DNA from: Myroides odoratus DSM 2801
GTDB lineage: Bacteria > Bacteroidota > Bacteroidia > Flavobacteriales > Flavobacteriaceae
Direction of reading: 5' to 3'
Length of the DNA: 55,328 nucleotides
Assembly (NCBI RefSeq): GCF_000243275.1
Contig: NZ_CM001437.1
Location: forward strand, 2,033,798-2,089,125
Each line of letters opens with the position of its first letter. Position 1 is the first letter of the stretch. The position numbers and the translations under genes are program-made. The notes beneath the pieces are model-generated. The model ran no database searches and was not told the DNA's origin. It saw nothing but the letters and a program-made list of their open reading frames with translations. Of this stretch, positions 43,846 through 53,874 are shown in pieces.

Positions 43846-46683
43846 TTAGAAGTTGTAGTAAACGTTGACTGAGAAGTTACGGCCATACCCATAGAAATAC
43901 TTGTTGCCAAATAGGTTGTAGGGACCGCTATTGCGTTGTACTTCTTGCTTATAATTGGAGTTTCTTGCTTGTTCAAATCCTCCTGTTTTATATTCTTTAT
44001 CAAAGACATTATTGATGGAAGCAAAGAATCCAATAATCGATCGATCAGGCATACGCCAAGATTTTCCTCCTGTGATATTCACAAGGGTAAAATCATTTAG
44101 TTTTTCTTGCTTTAAGACTCTGCGTAGCGTTTCATCTGATAAATCTTCGAAAGGATGCCCTGCATTGCTATTATCAATAACAAAGTTTTGCGTTCTTCTA
44201 ATAGCAGATACATCAGTATAAGCATCTGCTAAATAGTTGATGTTTGCTCCGATGAACCAGAATTTAGGATCTCGGTATTCTAATCCAAAGGATAAGGCCG
44301 TTTGAGGTCCGTTGGAAAGTTTGTATTTTTTAAGACTTGTTTCTCCATAATCAAATGTTCTAGCGAGATTATCAGAGGATAGGTAAACGTTGGGATTATT
44401 GGTGTAGAATGCCTGTCCTAAGGCTGCTGCTGCAGTCGCTTTTACAGTTTGTGTAATTTGATATTCCGCACCGATTTCCAATCCTAATTGTCTTTTGTTG
44501 ATGCCTGTTATCATTTCGGATACAAACGATCCTCCATTGTTGTATAAGGCGCCTTCTTCATCTACTAATCCTACACCATCTCCATAGTAATAGTTGATTT
44601 TGGTTCCATTTTTACTTTCTGATAAATATCCCGTTACTCTAGCTTTTATTTGTGGTGTTCGCAAAATATAACTCCCATCTACGCTAAAAATATCCTCATT
44701 ATCCAAATTGGGAACAAGGTAATTATTCACTCGGATATTGGCAAAAGTACTTTTAATGGATGGAGCCTGACTGATGTAAGCAATGTTGAAATCAAGCGCA
44801 TGTTTACCTGTTATATGAAAGGTTGCACCTCCTTTAAATCCAAAATTATTAAAGCTTTTGTTGTCACTTTTTCCATAAGAATCATTCATGTAAACAGGGT
44901 TTTTATATAACCCTTCTCTTTGATATGAGGTATACCCTATGTTTTGCGCCAAGTAAAAATCAAAGAAATCATAATCAAAGACCACTTGCGTGAATACGTT
45001 AATTACATCAGCCGTAAGCTTGTAGTTGTAACCAAAACGATCACCTTCTTTCACTAGACGATTCGGACGATTGATGTCTTTATCTTGGAGCCCTGGTTTT
45101 TGGTACGTATCGATGTCCCTAAAGAAGGTTCCGCCTAATAAATCGGTTAATTTTTGGTAGTTATTGGAGTGTAATTTGCGGTAATTGACACCCGCATCTA
45201 AGGTTGTATTTGCATTGAGCTTCGTGCGAAATGTCGAATTAAATGAAAAGATATTTTCTTGTTGTCTATCTTCATATAGGACAACTTGACTTCCTTTATC
45301 ATTTCCTGTATTAAGTTGATAAATAGAATTCCAATCTACTTGCCCTCCTTGACGGAAAGCTTCTCTATTTTGATCCGCTTGCCCCAAATAAGAAAGAGTC
45401 GCCTTTTTAAAGGGATCATTGTCATCTATATCGTCGAATTCCGCTGGGGACATTGCCCAATAACGCGGATTAATCTGCGTTAAATAGTAACTCGGTAAGT
45501 TTTTGTAATACGTCGGATCGGGATTTTGATTGTTCTGATAACCAAAACGACTATCCGCAATATGCCCGAATTGGTAAGAAGCAGTGGTAGTTAAGCTGCT
45601 TTTCTCATTGATATTCCAATAGTGGGTTAACATGAAAATAGGTTGCTCCACGTCTTTGTAGCGCGAATTTCGTTTATCTCCTTCTTGATATCCCCAATAC
45701 GAATTGTATTTAAAGTCTTTGATATCGGCTTGTTCTTGGGTAATAGGAGCATTTTTCCCTCTTTTATTTTTCGCATATATAGCAGAAAAATTTAAGCTAT
45801 GGTTGTCGTTGAATTTCTTTTCTACTGCGGCAAATAAAGAAGCTGCATGGTAATTACTTCCTTCCCAATAACCTTCTTTAGCACCTCGATAAGAACCAGA
45901 GAAAACATAAGCCCATCCATTTTTATTCATCCCAGAAGAATGCGTGAAGGTTGGGCGCCAGTTATAATTCGTATTCGTTCCGGTGAAAGTAGCTCGTGAC
46001 CCTTTTCGAATATGAGAAGCCCGGGTAGAGATTGCTTGTGTTCCTAAAATACTACCAAACGTATAATCGGAAGGAGTGGAACCAGAAGAAAACTCCTGAT
46101 TGCGCATCACGTCATTTAATCCTCCCCAGTTGCTGAATTGTGGACGACCATCTAACATTCTGTTCATCTCAATTCCGTTGATTAACGTCTTGCCGTATTC
46201 GTTGTCAAGTCCCCGTACTCGAAAGAAAGCTTGTCCCCAGTTGAATGCTGCAACCTGTTGGAATGGGTCTTTCGTTGCTTGTAATAATCCCGAAGATGTA
46301 TCCGAACCGGAGTTGTCATCGCTAAGATCATTTTCAGTCAGGGTGATAAAGCCTATTTGGGCTTGCGTCACCAAATCTTCTTCAATGAAAATGTCGCCTA
46401 AATCAAGGGACTGACCCGCTTGAGCGTCTATGGGAAACTGTTTGCTAATAAATCCTGGATAGGATATCACAACAATTTGGTTGCCCATCTGATTGTTTTC
46501 AAGAACAAAGATTCCTTCACCATTGGTTAGAGTAGAAATGTTTGAGCCAACTACTCGTGCCACTACAGCATTGATAGGGGTTTGAGATTTGGCATCGAGT
46601 ACTTTTCCTCTAATCTCGTGATTGCTTTGTGCATACGTAAATGTCGATACTACACCAAGCAAAACAAATAAAAGTTTCCTCAT
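43846..46683 (-). CDS. TonB-dependent outer-membrane receptor, cassette copy 1
   Basis: The 945-residue protein has a signal peptide (about 1-18), a carboxypeptidase-regulatory-like beta domain (about 23-105; HEIRGKVLDAKSQTPINAVV) and a plug (about 135-240; RVRGLDNEYGKTLINGIEMN). A long beta barrel ends in FSVNVYYNF, with the terminal Phe used for outer-membrane insertion. It imports a ligand across the outer membrane using TonB energy. It is the first gene of a unit with the lipoprotein and is divergent from the EEP-family gene at 46808. It is a clear paralogue of 49428-52247. Confidence 0.93.
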   Translation of the reverse strand: MRKLLFVLLGVVSTFTYAQSNHEIRGKVLDAKSQTPINAVVARVVGSNISTLTNGEGIFVLENNQMGNQIVVISYPGFISKQFPIDAQAGQSLDLGDIFIEEDLVTQAQIGFITLTENDLSDDNSGSDTSSGLLQATKDPFQQVAAFNWGQAFFRVRGLDNEYGKTLINGIEMNRMLDGRPQFSNWGGLNDVMRNQEFSSGSTPSDYTFGSILGTQAISTRASHIRKGSRATFTGTNTNYNWRPTFTHSSGMNKNGWAYVFSGSYRGAKEGYWEGSNYHAASLFAAVEKKFNDNHSLNFSAIYAKNKRGKNAPITQEQADIKDFKYNSYWGYQEGDKRNSRYKDVEQPIFMLTHYWNINEKSSLTTTASYQFGHIADSRFGYQNNQNPDPTYYKNLPSYYLTQINPRYWAMSPAEFDDIDDNDPFKKATLSYLGQADQNREAFRQGGQVDWNSIYQLNTGNDKGSQVVLYEDRQQENIFSFNSTFRTKLNANTTLDAGVNYRKLHSNNYQKLTDLLGGTFFRDIDTYQKPGLQDKDINRPNRLVKEGDRFGYNYKLTADVINVFTQVVFDYDFFDFYLAQNIGYTSYQREGLYKNPVYMNDSYGKSDNKSFNNFGFKGGATFHITGKHALDFNIAYISQAPSIKSTFANIRVNNYLVPNLDNEDIFSVDGSYILRTPQIKARVTGYLSESKNGTKINYYYGDGVGLVDEEGALYNNGGSFVSEMITGINKRQLGLEIGAEYQITQTVKATAAAALGQAFYTNNPNVYLSSDNLARTFDYGETSLKKYKLSNGPQTALSFGLEYRDPKFWFIGANINYLADAYTDVSAIRRTQNFVIDNSNAGHPFEDLSDETLRRVLKQEKLNDFTLVNITGGKSWRMPDRSIIGFFASINNVFDKEYKTGGFEQARNSNYKQEVQRNSGPYNLFGNKYFYGYGRNFSVNVYYNF

Positions 46684-46768
46684 AAGTACGATTATGTATT
46701 AAAGTGCTAATCTAAAAAGTGCGATACTTTTTATCCTAGTAAAGTTAAGTTTTTAAGATAAAAACTGC

Positions 46769-46791
46769 TACTTTTGTAGGAAGTATTTTTG
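46769..46791 (+). promoter_or_regulatory. Two candidate -7 boxes for EEP-family gene 1
   Basis: TACTTTTG (46769-46776) and TATTTTTG (46784-46791) both fit TAnnTTTG in the divergent intergenic region. Neither has a clear TTG upstream. Confidence 0.4.
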
Positions 46792-46807
46792 TAAATTACG
46801 TTAACTT

Positions 46808-47875
46808 ATGAAGATTATGGTAAAAAAACTGATTTTATTGATATTTCTAGTAGGACTGGGTATAAACCTTCATGCACAAGAAAAAAAGTTTCAAATTCAC
46901 ACCATCACATTTTACAATGTGGAGAATTTGTTTGATACCATTCGCGATCCTAAAATTTACGATGAAGAGTGGACTCCTGATGGGGCTCAGGCATGGACCA
47001 AGAAGAAATACGAAAAGAAAATTGATAATCTGACGCGCGTTATGTCCCAGATTGGCACGGATGAAAATCCAAAAATGCCAACTATTATTGGTGTTGCTGA
47101 AGTTGAAAATAGAGGCGTATTAGAAGATTTAATTCACGCACCAGCTATGCAAGCGGGCACGTATGATATTGTACACTATGATTCGCCAGATAAACGCGGT
47201 ATTGATGTAGGGTTTTTATATAATACCACGCACTTTGTGCCGACGCATACCTCTAAACATACGTTGTATATTTATGACCAACTGAAAGGAAAAAAAGAGG
47301 ATCCTGCGTCTCAAAAGCGTATTTATACGCGTGATCAATTGTTAGTAACGGGATTATTAGATGGAGAAGAAGTACATTTTATCGTTAATCACTGGCCTTC
47401 AAGAGTAGGAGGTGAAAAAGCAAGTAGTCCCAATCGCGAGGCTGCCGCAGCGCTCAATATGAAAATTATCGATTCTTTGCAGACCATCAACCCCCAAGCT
47501 AAAATTATTACAATGGGCGATATGAATGACGGCCCTTACAATAAGAGTATTAAAAAAGTATTGAAAGCAGAGGGAGAGCGCAAAAATGTTCAACCTCAAG
47601 GTTTATTTAATCCCATGGAAAAAATGGCAAAAGATGGTTTAGGAACTTTAGCTTACCGCGATGCTTGGGATATTTTTGATCAAATGTTACTAACAGAAGC
47701 CTATTTGCAAGATGGATATGAGTCTTGGAAGTATTGGAAAGCTAGAATATTTAAAAAACCATTTATGGTACAAGAAACAGGGCAATACAAAGGATACCCT
47801 TTGAGAAATAGTCACAATGAACCTGGATTTAGTGATCACTTTCCTGTTTATATTTATTTAATTAAGGAACAATAA
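46808..47875 (+). CDS. Exported endonuclease/exonuclease/phosphatase-family enzyme, cassette copy 1
   Basis: The 355-residue protein has a signal peptide (about 1-24, ending INLHAQ). Family motifs are FYNVENLFDTI, IGVAEVENRGVLEDL (metal-binding Glu), VNHWPSRVGG, TMGDMNDGP and GFSDHFPVYI (catalytic Asp-His). The fold covers DNases, phosphodiesterases, sphingomyelinases and inositol phosphatases, so the exact substrate is open. There is no lipobox and no T9SS sorting domain, so it is probably periplasmic. Gene placement beside a TonB receptor and an OB-fold lipoprotein suggests degradation of an imported phosphodiester. ATG 46817 is an alternative start. Confidence 0.9.
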   Translation: MKIMVKKLILLIFLVGLGINLHAQEKKFQIHTITFYNVENLFDTIRDPKIYDEEWTPDGAQAWTKKKYEKKIDNLTRVMSQIGTDENPKMPTIIGVAEVENRGVLEDLIHAPAMQAGTYDIVHYDSPDKRGIDVGFLYNTTHFVPTHTSKHTLYIYDQLKGKKEDPASQKRIYTRDQLLVTGLLDGEEVHFIVNHWPSRVGGEKASSPNREAAAALNMKIIDSLQTINPQAKIITMGDMNDGPYNKSIKKVLKAEGERKNVQPQGLFNPMEKMAKDGLGTLAYRDAWDIFDQMLLTEAYLQDGYESWKYWKARIFKKPFMVQETGQYKGYPLRNSHNEPGFSDHFPVYIYLIKEQ

Positions 47876-47879
47876 TAGA

Positions 47880-47912
47880 AAAAGAGCGGCTCAGGAGCCG
47901 CTCTTGTTTTTT
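47880..47912. terminator. Bidirectional terminator between the two cassettes
   Basis: AGAGCGGCT and AGCCGCTCT around CAGG, with T-rich flanks on both strands. It lies between convergent EEP gene 1 and lipoprotein gene 2. Confidence 0.88.
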
Positions 47913-47935
47913 ACTCATAGGTAGGATAGGTTGCT

Positions 47936-49417
47936 TTATTCTGAAAGGGGCTCTTCTTCAAAGCGAATTTCGTCCAGGATTAGGTTGTAATCACTGGGTA
48001 TTGTCGCTGTTTTGCCTCCAAAGCGAAACGTGAGAAAATCTCCTTCTCCCGTTGTGTTGTACCTAACGTCTTGTAACGGTAAGATGATTTTAATCCATTC
48101 ACCCTGTGTGTCAATAATGCCTTTATACTTATTGACATTGCCCTGTTGGTTGGTAAATGAGGTAGGCTGTACTATTTTACTGGTTGTGAGATGTTCCAAA
48201 TTAAATGCAACATAAGCACCATCCGCTTGATAGAGATAAATAGACAAGGATTTCGCATTGGCTGTTCCTTTGAGCAAGAAAGAAATAGCTGTTGCATTTG
48301 AGGGCACCTGAACCTGTGTTATCGTAAAGGCATTTTCTGTTTTTGTAGGGGAACCTCGAAAGGCTAATCCCGTTGAGTTGTTCCACCCTTCCTCTATAGC
48401 TTGCGTAGCGAATTTTAACCCAGGGCGCTTGAGTACTCCAAGAAACTGTTCCCAATTTTCAAAGTCTGCACCAGGAAAGACCAACGATTGCCCCGGTTCA
48501 ACGACGATGTGTACGGGTTCTTCTACATCTTCCTCCTCTTCTGTATCTTCCGAATCTGTCGTTCCCGCTTCAAAAGGGGATTGATCAAAGTTGAAATCCT
48601 CCAATACCCGAGGATAAAATTGAATTTGCTTACTGAATACATCTGCAATTCCAATAATAGTACCACTTTGCGCAGGAATAACGTAATCCGCAAAGTCCTT
48701 CGTTAATTTTCCTGTGCGAATATAAAGGCTATTCCCTTTTTGATCTACAATTTTGCGCAACGTATAGCCTTGTGCATCAACTTCCTTAGGGTCGTATAGT
48801 GTTTTGCCAACCAACTTGCGATCAAATTGTACATTTTCGAGTAAAACCAAGCGACCCGTATAGGTTTCTATTTCTTGCTTTAAGGTAGCTAAGGAGAGTT
48901 TCGTAGTATAAGCATCGAGATTTAAGGGCTCGCAGTACTTTTGAATGGTCGTGTTGATGGCATTTTTAGCAAGGCTACCAATGTATTTTTTACCCGCAGA
49001 AGAAGTGTAGATTCCACCGCCAATATTGAGTTTATCAAAAGCATAGCTGTAATAGAGTCCACGTAAAGCGATGGCGATTTTTGTACCAGGTGGAAAGGCG
49101 GTAAAAGAAGCTCCCATTTCTAAATTGAGGACTGCGGGTACTTGTGTAATTTCATCAACAAGGTGTAATTTGTTGTAGAAATTTCCGCCTTGATCGCTGG
49201 AAATGACAACTCCAGTCAAGATGTCATTAGTCTGACTAGGATACTGTTGAATGGTTGCGTCTGCTTGCAATTTCAACTGCTCAAGAGTCGTATTAGGCTC
49301 AAAGGTTGGAGTAACACAATCTAGAGTAGGAAGTGAAAAGTTGTCGTTTTTAGCACAGCCAAGCAACAGTAAGGCTGTGAAACTGAGTGTAATTATTGTT
49401 TTTTGTAGCATATGCAT
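47936..49417 (-). CDS. DUF5689-like surface lipoprotein, cassette copy 2
   Basis: From ATG 49417 (MHMLQKTI) the protein has 493 residues; ATG 49411 is equally possible. The frame extends to 49543, but that part overlaps the receptor gene and hides the signal peptide. The lipobox is LLGCAKNDN. The DUF5689/OB-like region matches copy 1 (LTGVVISSDQGGNFYNKLHL, GTIIGIADVFSKQIQFYPR). An acidic linker (EDTEEEEDVEEP) and one beta-sandwich domain follow (FPGADFENWEQFL, KYKGIIDTQGEWIKIILPL, LILDEIRFEEE). Copy 1 has two such domains. It starts about 10 bases after the receptor stop and likely acts with that receptor. Confidence 0.83.
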   Translation of the reverse strand: MHMLQKTIITLSFTALLLLGCAKNDNFSLPTLDCVTPTFEPNTTLEQLKLQADATIQQYPSQTNDILTGVVISSDQGGNFYNKLHLVDEITQVPAVLNLEMGASFTAFPPGTKIAIALRGLYYSYAFDKLNIGGGIYTSSAGKKYIGSLAKNAINTTIQKYCEPLNLDAYTTKLSLATLKQEIETYTGRLVLLENVQFDRKLVGKTLYDPKEVDAQGYTLRKIVDQKGNSLYIRTGKLTKDFADYVIPAQSGTIIGIADVFSKQIQFYPRVLEDFNFDQSPFEAGTTDSEDTEEEEDVEEPVHIVVEPGQSLVFPGADFENWEQFLGVLKRPGLKFATQAIEEGWNNSTGLAFRGSPTKTENAFTITQVQVPSNATAISFLLKGTANAKSLSIYLYQADGAYVAFNLEHLTTSKIVQPTSFTNQQGNVNKYKGIIDTQGEWIKIILPLQDVRYNTTGEGDFLTFRFGGKTATIPSDYNLILDEIRFEEEPLSE

Positions 49418-49427
49418 GGGTTGAAAA

Positions 49428-52247
49428 TTAGAAGTTATAGTAAACTTGAATAAAAAAGCTACGTCCATAGCTAGACCAATATTTGGTGCCAAACATCGGA
49501 TGATTTCCTTTGGAACGAGCGAGTTCTTCTGCGTATGTGGCATTTCTCGCTTGTTCGTATCCTCCCGTTCGGTAGGTTGTGTTCAAGAGATTTTGGACAG
49601 AAGCGAAGAAACCGAGGATGGTGCGATTCAACAGTCGCCATGATTTACCTCCAGTTAAAGCAACCAAAGAAAAGGCAGGAAGTTTCTCTTGCTGCAGTAT
49701 TCGATGTAATTCTTCGGGTGTTAGATCAGCAAAGGTTTGTCCCACTTTTTCAGGATCCATAATAAAATTTTGCGTTCGTTTTAAAGAAGCGACTTGTACA
49801 AAGGCATCCGCGAGATAATTAAGCGAAGTACTGATAAACCAAAAGGAAGGCGCTCGATACTCTATACCCAAAGAGAAGGCTGTTTGTGGTCCATTGGCTA
49901 GGTGATAGTTCGTCAGTTTGGCTTTTCCATAATCCAAAGGCTCGGCAAGCTGATGCGTTTGTAGTTGCAATTGTGGATCATGCGTATAAAAAAATTGACC
50001 CATACCCGCTGCCGTTGTTATGCGCAATGTTGGGGTGAATTGATAGGCAGCTCCAAATTCAAAACCAATATGGCGCTTGCTTACGTCCGTGAGAATTTCA
50101 GATAGCAAAACCCCTTTTGTATCGCCAAGGCCTAAACCTTCTGTATAGTACGTTGTTAGTTGCGTACTGTGACTGATGTTCGCGATATACCCCGTAAGTT
50201 TCGCCTGAAATTGGGCGGTTCTCAAGTTGTAACTAGCATCAACTCCCAACACAGTTTCTGGTTTTAAATTCGGAATGATGTTGTTGCTTTTTTGAATAAT
50301 CGGGAAGGTATTGTGTACCGTTGGGGGCTGATTGTACCAAGCACCGTTGACACTGAAAATGTGCTTTCCAGAGAGATAGTAGGTAAATCCCCCTTTGAGT
50401 CCCAAATTATGAAACAGAACAACCTCACTTTTTCCAAAGGAAGTAGTGGCAAAAAGGGGGTTCTTATACAGTCCCTCCCTTTGATAAGCAGTATAGTGTA
50501 GCTGCTCAGCAAAGTAAAAGTTCAAGCGTTTGTAATTGAACGTAAATAAGGTAAAGGCCTCTGCTTCCTCTCCCAAAATGCGGTAGTTGTAGCCATACGT
50601 ATCCCCAAGGCGAATCTGCCGATTGGGATGATGCATATCGCTATCGCGCAATCCGATGTCTTGGAAGGAATCAATATCCATGTAGGAAGTTCCTCCCAAT
50701 AAATCGACAGCCTTTTTAAAGTTAGAAGTATGTAGTTTTCGATAGCTAATACCTGCATCCAGGGTAAGATGATCCGTCAATAAGGAGTGAAAATGGGTCG
50801 TAGCAGCCAGCGTTCGATCTTCTTGTCTATCTTCAAAGAGGATGATTTTACTCTGTCCATTAAATTGTTGATTTTTTTGGTAGATACTTGTCCAATCTAG
50901 TTGCCCTTCGCGGATAAAGGCTGTTTGTGCACCCTGCGCTTGCTGTAAAGCTGCTAATGTTGCCTGTTTAAGAGGATCATCATCCGATAGTGCCTCAAAT
51001 TCATTGGGGGAGAGTTGCCAATATGCGCCATCAATTTGAGCGAGATAGTAACTCGGTAAATTTTTATAGTACGTTGGATCAGGATTGAGGTTGTCTTGAT
51101 AGTCCAATCGACTGTTGGCACTGTATCCCCATTGATACCCGAGCGTCGTTGTTAGCGTACTATGCTCATTGATATCCCAATAATGAGTAAGCATCACCAA
51201 GGGCTCTGCAAGGTCTTTATACCGAGCATTGCGCTTTTCTCCTTGTTGCCATCCCCAATAAGCATTGTAATTTAAGCCTTTTAAGTCCGTTTGTTCTTGT
51301 GTATTGGAAGAGTTTTTCGCGCGTTTATTTTTGGCATATAGGGCAGATAAATTCAAACTATGTTCGACATTGAGCTTTTTTTCTACAGCCACAAAAAAAG
51401 AAGTAGCATCGTAATTACTCCCAGGCCAATATCCCTCTTTGGCTCCGCGATATGAGCCAGAAACTGCATACGCCCAGTTATTTTTACGCAAACCTGAGGC
51501 ATAGGTCCCAAAGGTGCGCCAACGATAGCTGGTGTTGGATCCTGAGAAGCCGATGCGCTTTCCTTTGCGCAACATCGAGGCTCGAGTCGCAATCTGTTGC
51601 GTACCCAAAATACCGCCAAAAGCAACAGGAGAAGGTGGCACTCCAATAGTAAAAATTTGATTGCGTGTAGCGTCATTCAACCCTCCCCAATTGTTCCATT
51701 GCGGACGCCCTGTCTTTAATTTGTTCATGACTAAACCGTTCAACAGTGTTTTACCATACGCATTGTCTAATCCGCGCATGCGATAAAAACCCGGACTCCA
51801 AGCATAGGCTACAGCTTGCTGAAAGGGATCTTTAGTCGCTTGAAGCAAACTCGCAGACCCCTCCGTGGCTGAGTCATCGTCGTCTAGGTCGTTGTCCGCT
51901 AAGTGGATTAAACCAAATTGCTCTACGGTAGCGGAATCTTCTTCTAACACAACAGTACCTATATCGAGAAGCTGCTGGGGTAGAAGAGATAGAGTAAACC
52001 GCTTTGTACTATAAGAGGGATATGAAACCTCGAGAATGTAAGTGTCTTCGGCAGCAATAGATAGTACAAAGTCACCTAAGGCATCCGTTAAGGTGTACTG
52101 ATCTGTGGTGCTAACCTGCACCAAGGCTTCTTGTAAAGGCCGGTGAAACCGTGCGTCAACTACTTTTCCCTTGAGTTCTACTCGATGTTGTGCGTGAGCC
52201 AAATTCGAGTAATGGGCTAGAAATAAAAGAAGTAATAGTTCTCTCAT
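49428..52247 (-). CDS. TonB-dependent outer-membrane receptor, cassette copy 2
   Basis: The 939-residue protein has a signal peptide ending LAHAQ, a regulatory-like domain (about 21-105), a plug (RMRGLDNAYGKTLLNGLVMN) and a barrel ending FFIQVYYNF. It aligns over its whole length with the receptor at 43846-46683 and shares short motifs such as AKNKR, DPTYYKNLPSYYL and TSLNYLADAF. Divergence is spread evenly, including extracellular-loop regions, so the two may recognise related but different ligands. First gene of a unit with the lipoprotein. Confidence 0.93.
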   Translation of the reverse strand: MRELLLLLFLAHYSNLAHAQHRVELKGKVVDARFHRPLQEALVQVSTTDQYTLTDALGDFVLSIAAEDTYILEVSYPSYSTKRFTLSLLPQQLLDIGTVVLEEDSATVEQFGLIHLADNDLDDDDSATEGSASLLQATKDPFQQAVAYAWSPGFYRMRGLDNAYGKTLLNGLVMNKLKTGRPQWNNWGGLNDATRNQIFTIGVPPSPVAFGGILGTQQIATRASMLRKGKRIGFSGSNTSYRWRTFGTYASGLRKNNWAYAVSGSYRGAKEGYWPGSNYDATSFFVAVEKKLNVEHSLNLSALYAKNKRAKNSSNTQEQTDLKGLNYNAYWGWQQGEKRNARYKDLAEPLVMLTHYWDINEHSTLTTTLGYQWGYSANSRLDYQDNLNPDPTYYKNLPSYYLAQIDGAYWQLSPNEFEALSDDDPLKQATLAALQQAQGAQTAFIREGQLDWTSIYQKNQQFNGQSKIILFEDRQEDRTLAATTHFHSLLTDHLTLDAGISYRKLHTSNFKKAVDLLGGTSYMDIDSFQDIGLRDSDMHHPNRQIRLGDTYGYNYRILGEEAEAFTLFTFNYKRLNFYFAEQLHYTAYQREGLYKNPLFATTSFGKSEVVLFHNLGLKGGFTYYLSGKHIFSVNGAWYNQPPTVHNTFPIIQKSNNIIPNLKPETVLGVDASYNLRTAQFQAKLTGYIANISHSTQLTTYYTEGLGLGDTKGVLLSEILTDVSKRHIGFEFGAAYQFTPTLRITTAAGMGQFFYTHDPQLQLQTHQLAEPLDYGKAKLTNYHLANGPQTAFSLGIEYRAPSFWFISTSLNYLADAFVQVASLKRTQNFIMDPEKVGQTFADLTPEELHRILQQEKLPAFSLVALTGGKSWRLLNRTILGFFASVQNLLNTTYRTGGYEQARNATYAEELARSKGNHPMFGTKYWSSYGRSFFIQVYYNF

Positions 52248-52359
52248 AAGTTAATTCGATTAAAAAATAGGGTTGAAATTGATTTATTTCCTATAAAGTT
52301 AATTTTTTATTGAATTATTCTTTATTTTTAATTAATAATAATGAATAAATATTATAAAT

Positions 52360-53433
52360 ATGAATGAAATTCGGTATATATATTTGAAAATGATAATTTT
52401 TATTGCGTTTTTGTCGATGAAAGTGGGAGTGGCCCAAGAAAAGCAATATCATATCCGAACCATTGCTTTTTACAATTGTGAAAATCTGTTTGATACCATA
52501 CGGAATCCAAAAAATTACGATGAAGATTGGACACCCAATGGAGCAAGGGCTTGGACGAAGGAGAAGTACGAAAAGAAGATTACTAACTTAGCGCGTGTCT
52601 TGTCACAAATAGGTCGAGAGGATAATCCTAGTATGCCAGCCACTATCATCGGTGTTGCGGAAGTAGAAAATAGGGCAGTGCTGGAAGATTTGGTGCGTGC
52701 ACCAGCCTTGCAAGCAATAAATTATGGGATTGTGCATTATGATTCTCCAGATAAACGAGGTATTGATGTCGGTTTGTTGTATGATCAGCAGCACTTCGCT
52801 GTGCTTCATACGTCAAAACACCCGTTGTATATCTACGCTCCATTTCCAAAGAAGCGGAAAGAACAGAAGGAAAAGCGAATTTTTACACGTGATCAACTGT
52901 TAGTTTCGGGTTTATTGGATGGAGAAGAAATACATGTGATTGTCAATCATTGGCCTTCACGGGTAGGAGGAGAGCAATTGAGTCGTCCCAATAGAGAAGC
53001 GGCGGCGGCATTGAATAGGAAGATCATCGATTCCCTTCAACGCATTAACCCACAGGCGAAAATTATTACCATGGGAGATATGAATGATGGCCCCTTTAAT
53101 TCAAGTATGAAAAAGGTGCTTCAAACGGAAGGAGTAAAGCAGAAGGTTCCCGTTCAGGGATTATTTAATCCAATGGATAAAATGGCAAAACAAGGGTATG
53201 GTACGCTCGCTTATCGAGATGCTTGGGATATCTTTGACCACCTCGTGATTACCCAATCTTTTTTGCAAGCGAAGCAAGAAAGTTGGACGTATTGGAAAGC
53301 GCGTATTTTTCAGAAACCGTTTATGGTGCAAGCAACAGGCCAATACAAAGGATATCCGCTGAGAAATAGCAATAGTGAACCTGGTTTTAGTGATCATTTT
53401 CCGGTGTATATCTACTTGCTGCGTAAACGATGA
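52360..53433 (+). CDS. Exported endonuclease/exonuclease/phosphatase-family enzyme, cassette copy 2
   Basis: The 357-residue paralogue of 46808-47875 keeps all catalytic landmarks: FYNCENLFDTI, IGVAEVENRAVLEDL, YDSPDKRGIDVGLLYD, VNHWPSRVGG, TMGDMNDGP, GFSDHFPVYIYL. The signal peptide ends about VGVAQ; ATG 52390 (MIIFIAFLSM) would give the more usual signal length. It is the outermost gene of cassette 2. I see no terminator after it. Confidence 0.9.
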   Translation: MNEIRYIYLKMIIFIAFLSMKVGVAQEKQYHIRTIAFYNCENLFDTIRNPKNYDEDWTPNGARAWTKEKYEKKITNLARVLSQIGREDNPSMPATIIGVAEVENRAVLEDLVRAPALQAINYGIVHYDSPDKRGIDVGLLYDQQHFAVLHTSKHPLYIYAPFPKKRKEQKEKRIFTRDQLLVSGLLDGEEIHVIVNHWPSRVGGEQLSRPNREAAAALNRKIIDSLQRINPQAKIITMGDMNDGPFNSSMKKVLQTEGVKQKVPVQGLFNPMDKMAKQGYGTLAYRDAWDIFDHLVITQSFLQAKQESWTYWKARIFQKPFMVQATGQYKGYPLRNSNSEPGFSDHFPVYIYLLRKR

Positions 53434-53874
53434 CCTAAAAGAATTTCACCTAGACAAAAACGTGATTCTTCTTCTCTTCTACAAATCGAAGAACCCTTTG
53501 AGCCTTGCATTCTTTCCTCCTAAGGTTGGGCTAATAGGTGGATTAACGGTATTTATTTCTATCAATAATCGAAGAAAGGAGTGTAATTACATACTCAAAT
53601 CACATATAAATCACATTCGCTCTAAATCACGGTTTACTTTTTGATACGAGGATGGATACATACGTTTGGACTATGGTATTCTAGTCATCTCCTTATGAAC
53701 GTTAAAAGTAAAAAAGTTAGTACAGTTGTATCTTCTTTTTTTAATAAGGAGGCGAAATAGGAAGTTTTGAACGAGATAGTTTAGGGGTGATAAACGATAA
53801 GAGAGCCACTATACCATAACAATCACCAAAGTATAACGTAAGGAAATCTACAGCTAGAAGAAAAGAAAACGACC
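53434..53874. other. Intergenic gap before the PAAR-like gene
   Basis: The gap is 441 bases with no supported gene, no clear terminator and no exact TAnnTTTG box. A frame running from inside the EEP gene to 53644 lacks its own start and any domain. Confidence 0.5.

Noticed and set aside
49418..49543. 42-residue N-terminal extension of lipoprotein copy 2
   Set aside because: It overlaps the receptor gene and would bury the lipoprotein signal peptide.
53375..53644. 89-residue gene after EEP copy 2
   Set aside because: It begins inside the EEP gene, has no recognisable domain and lacks a promoter.
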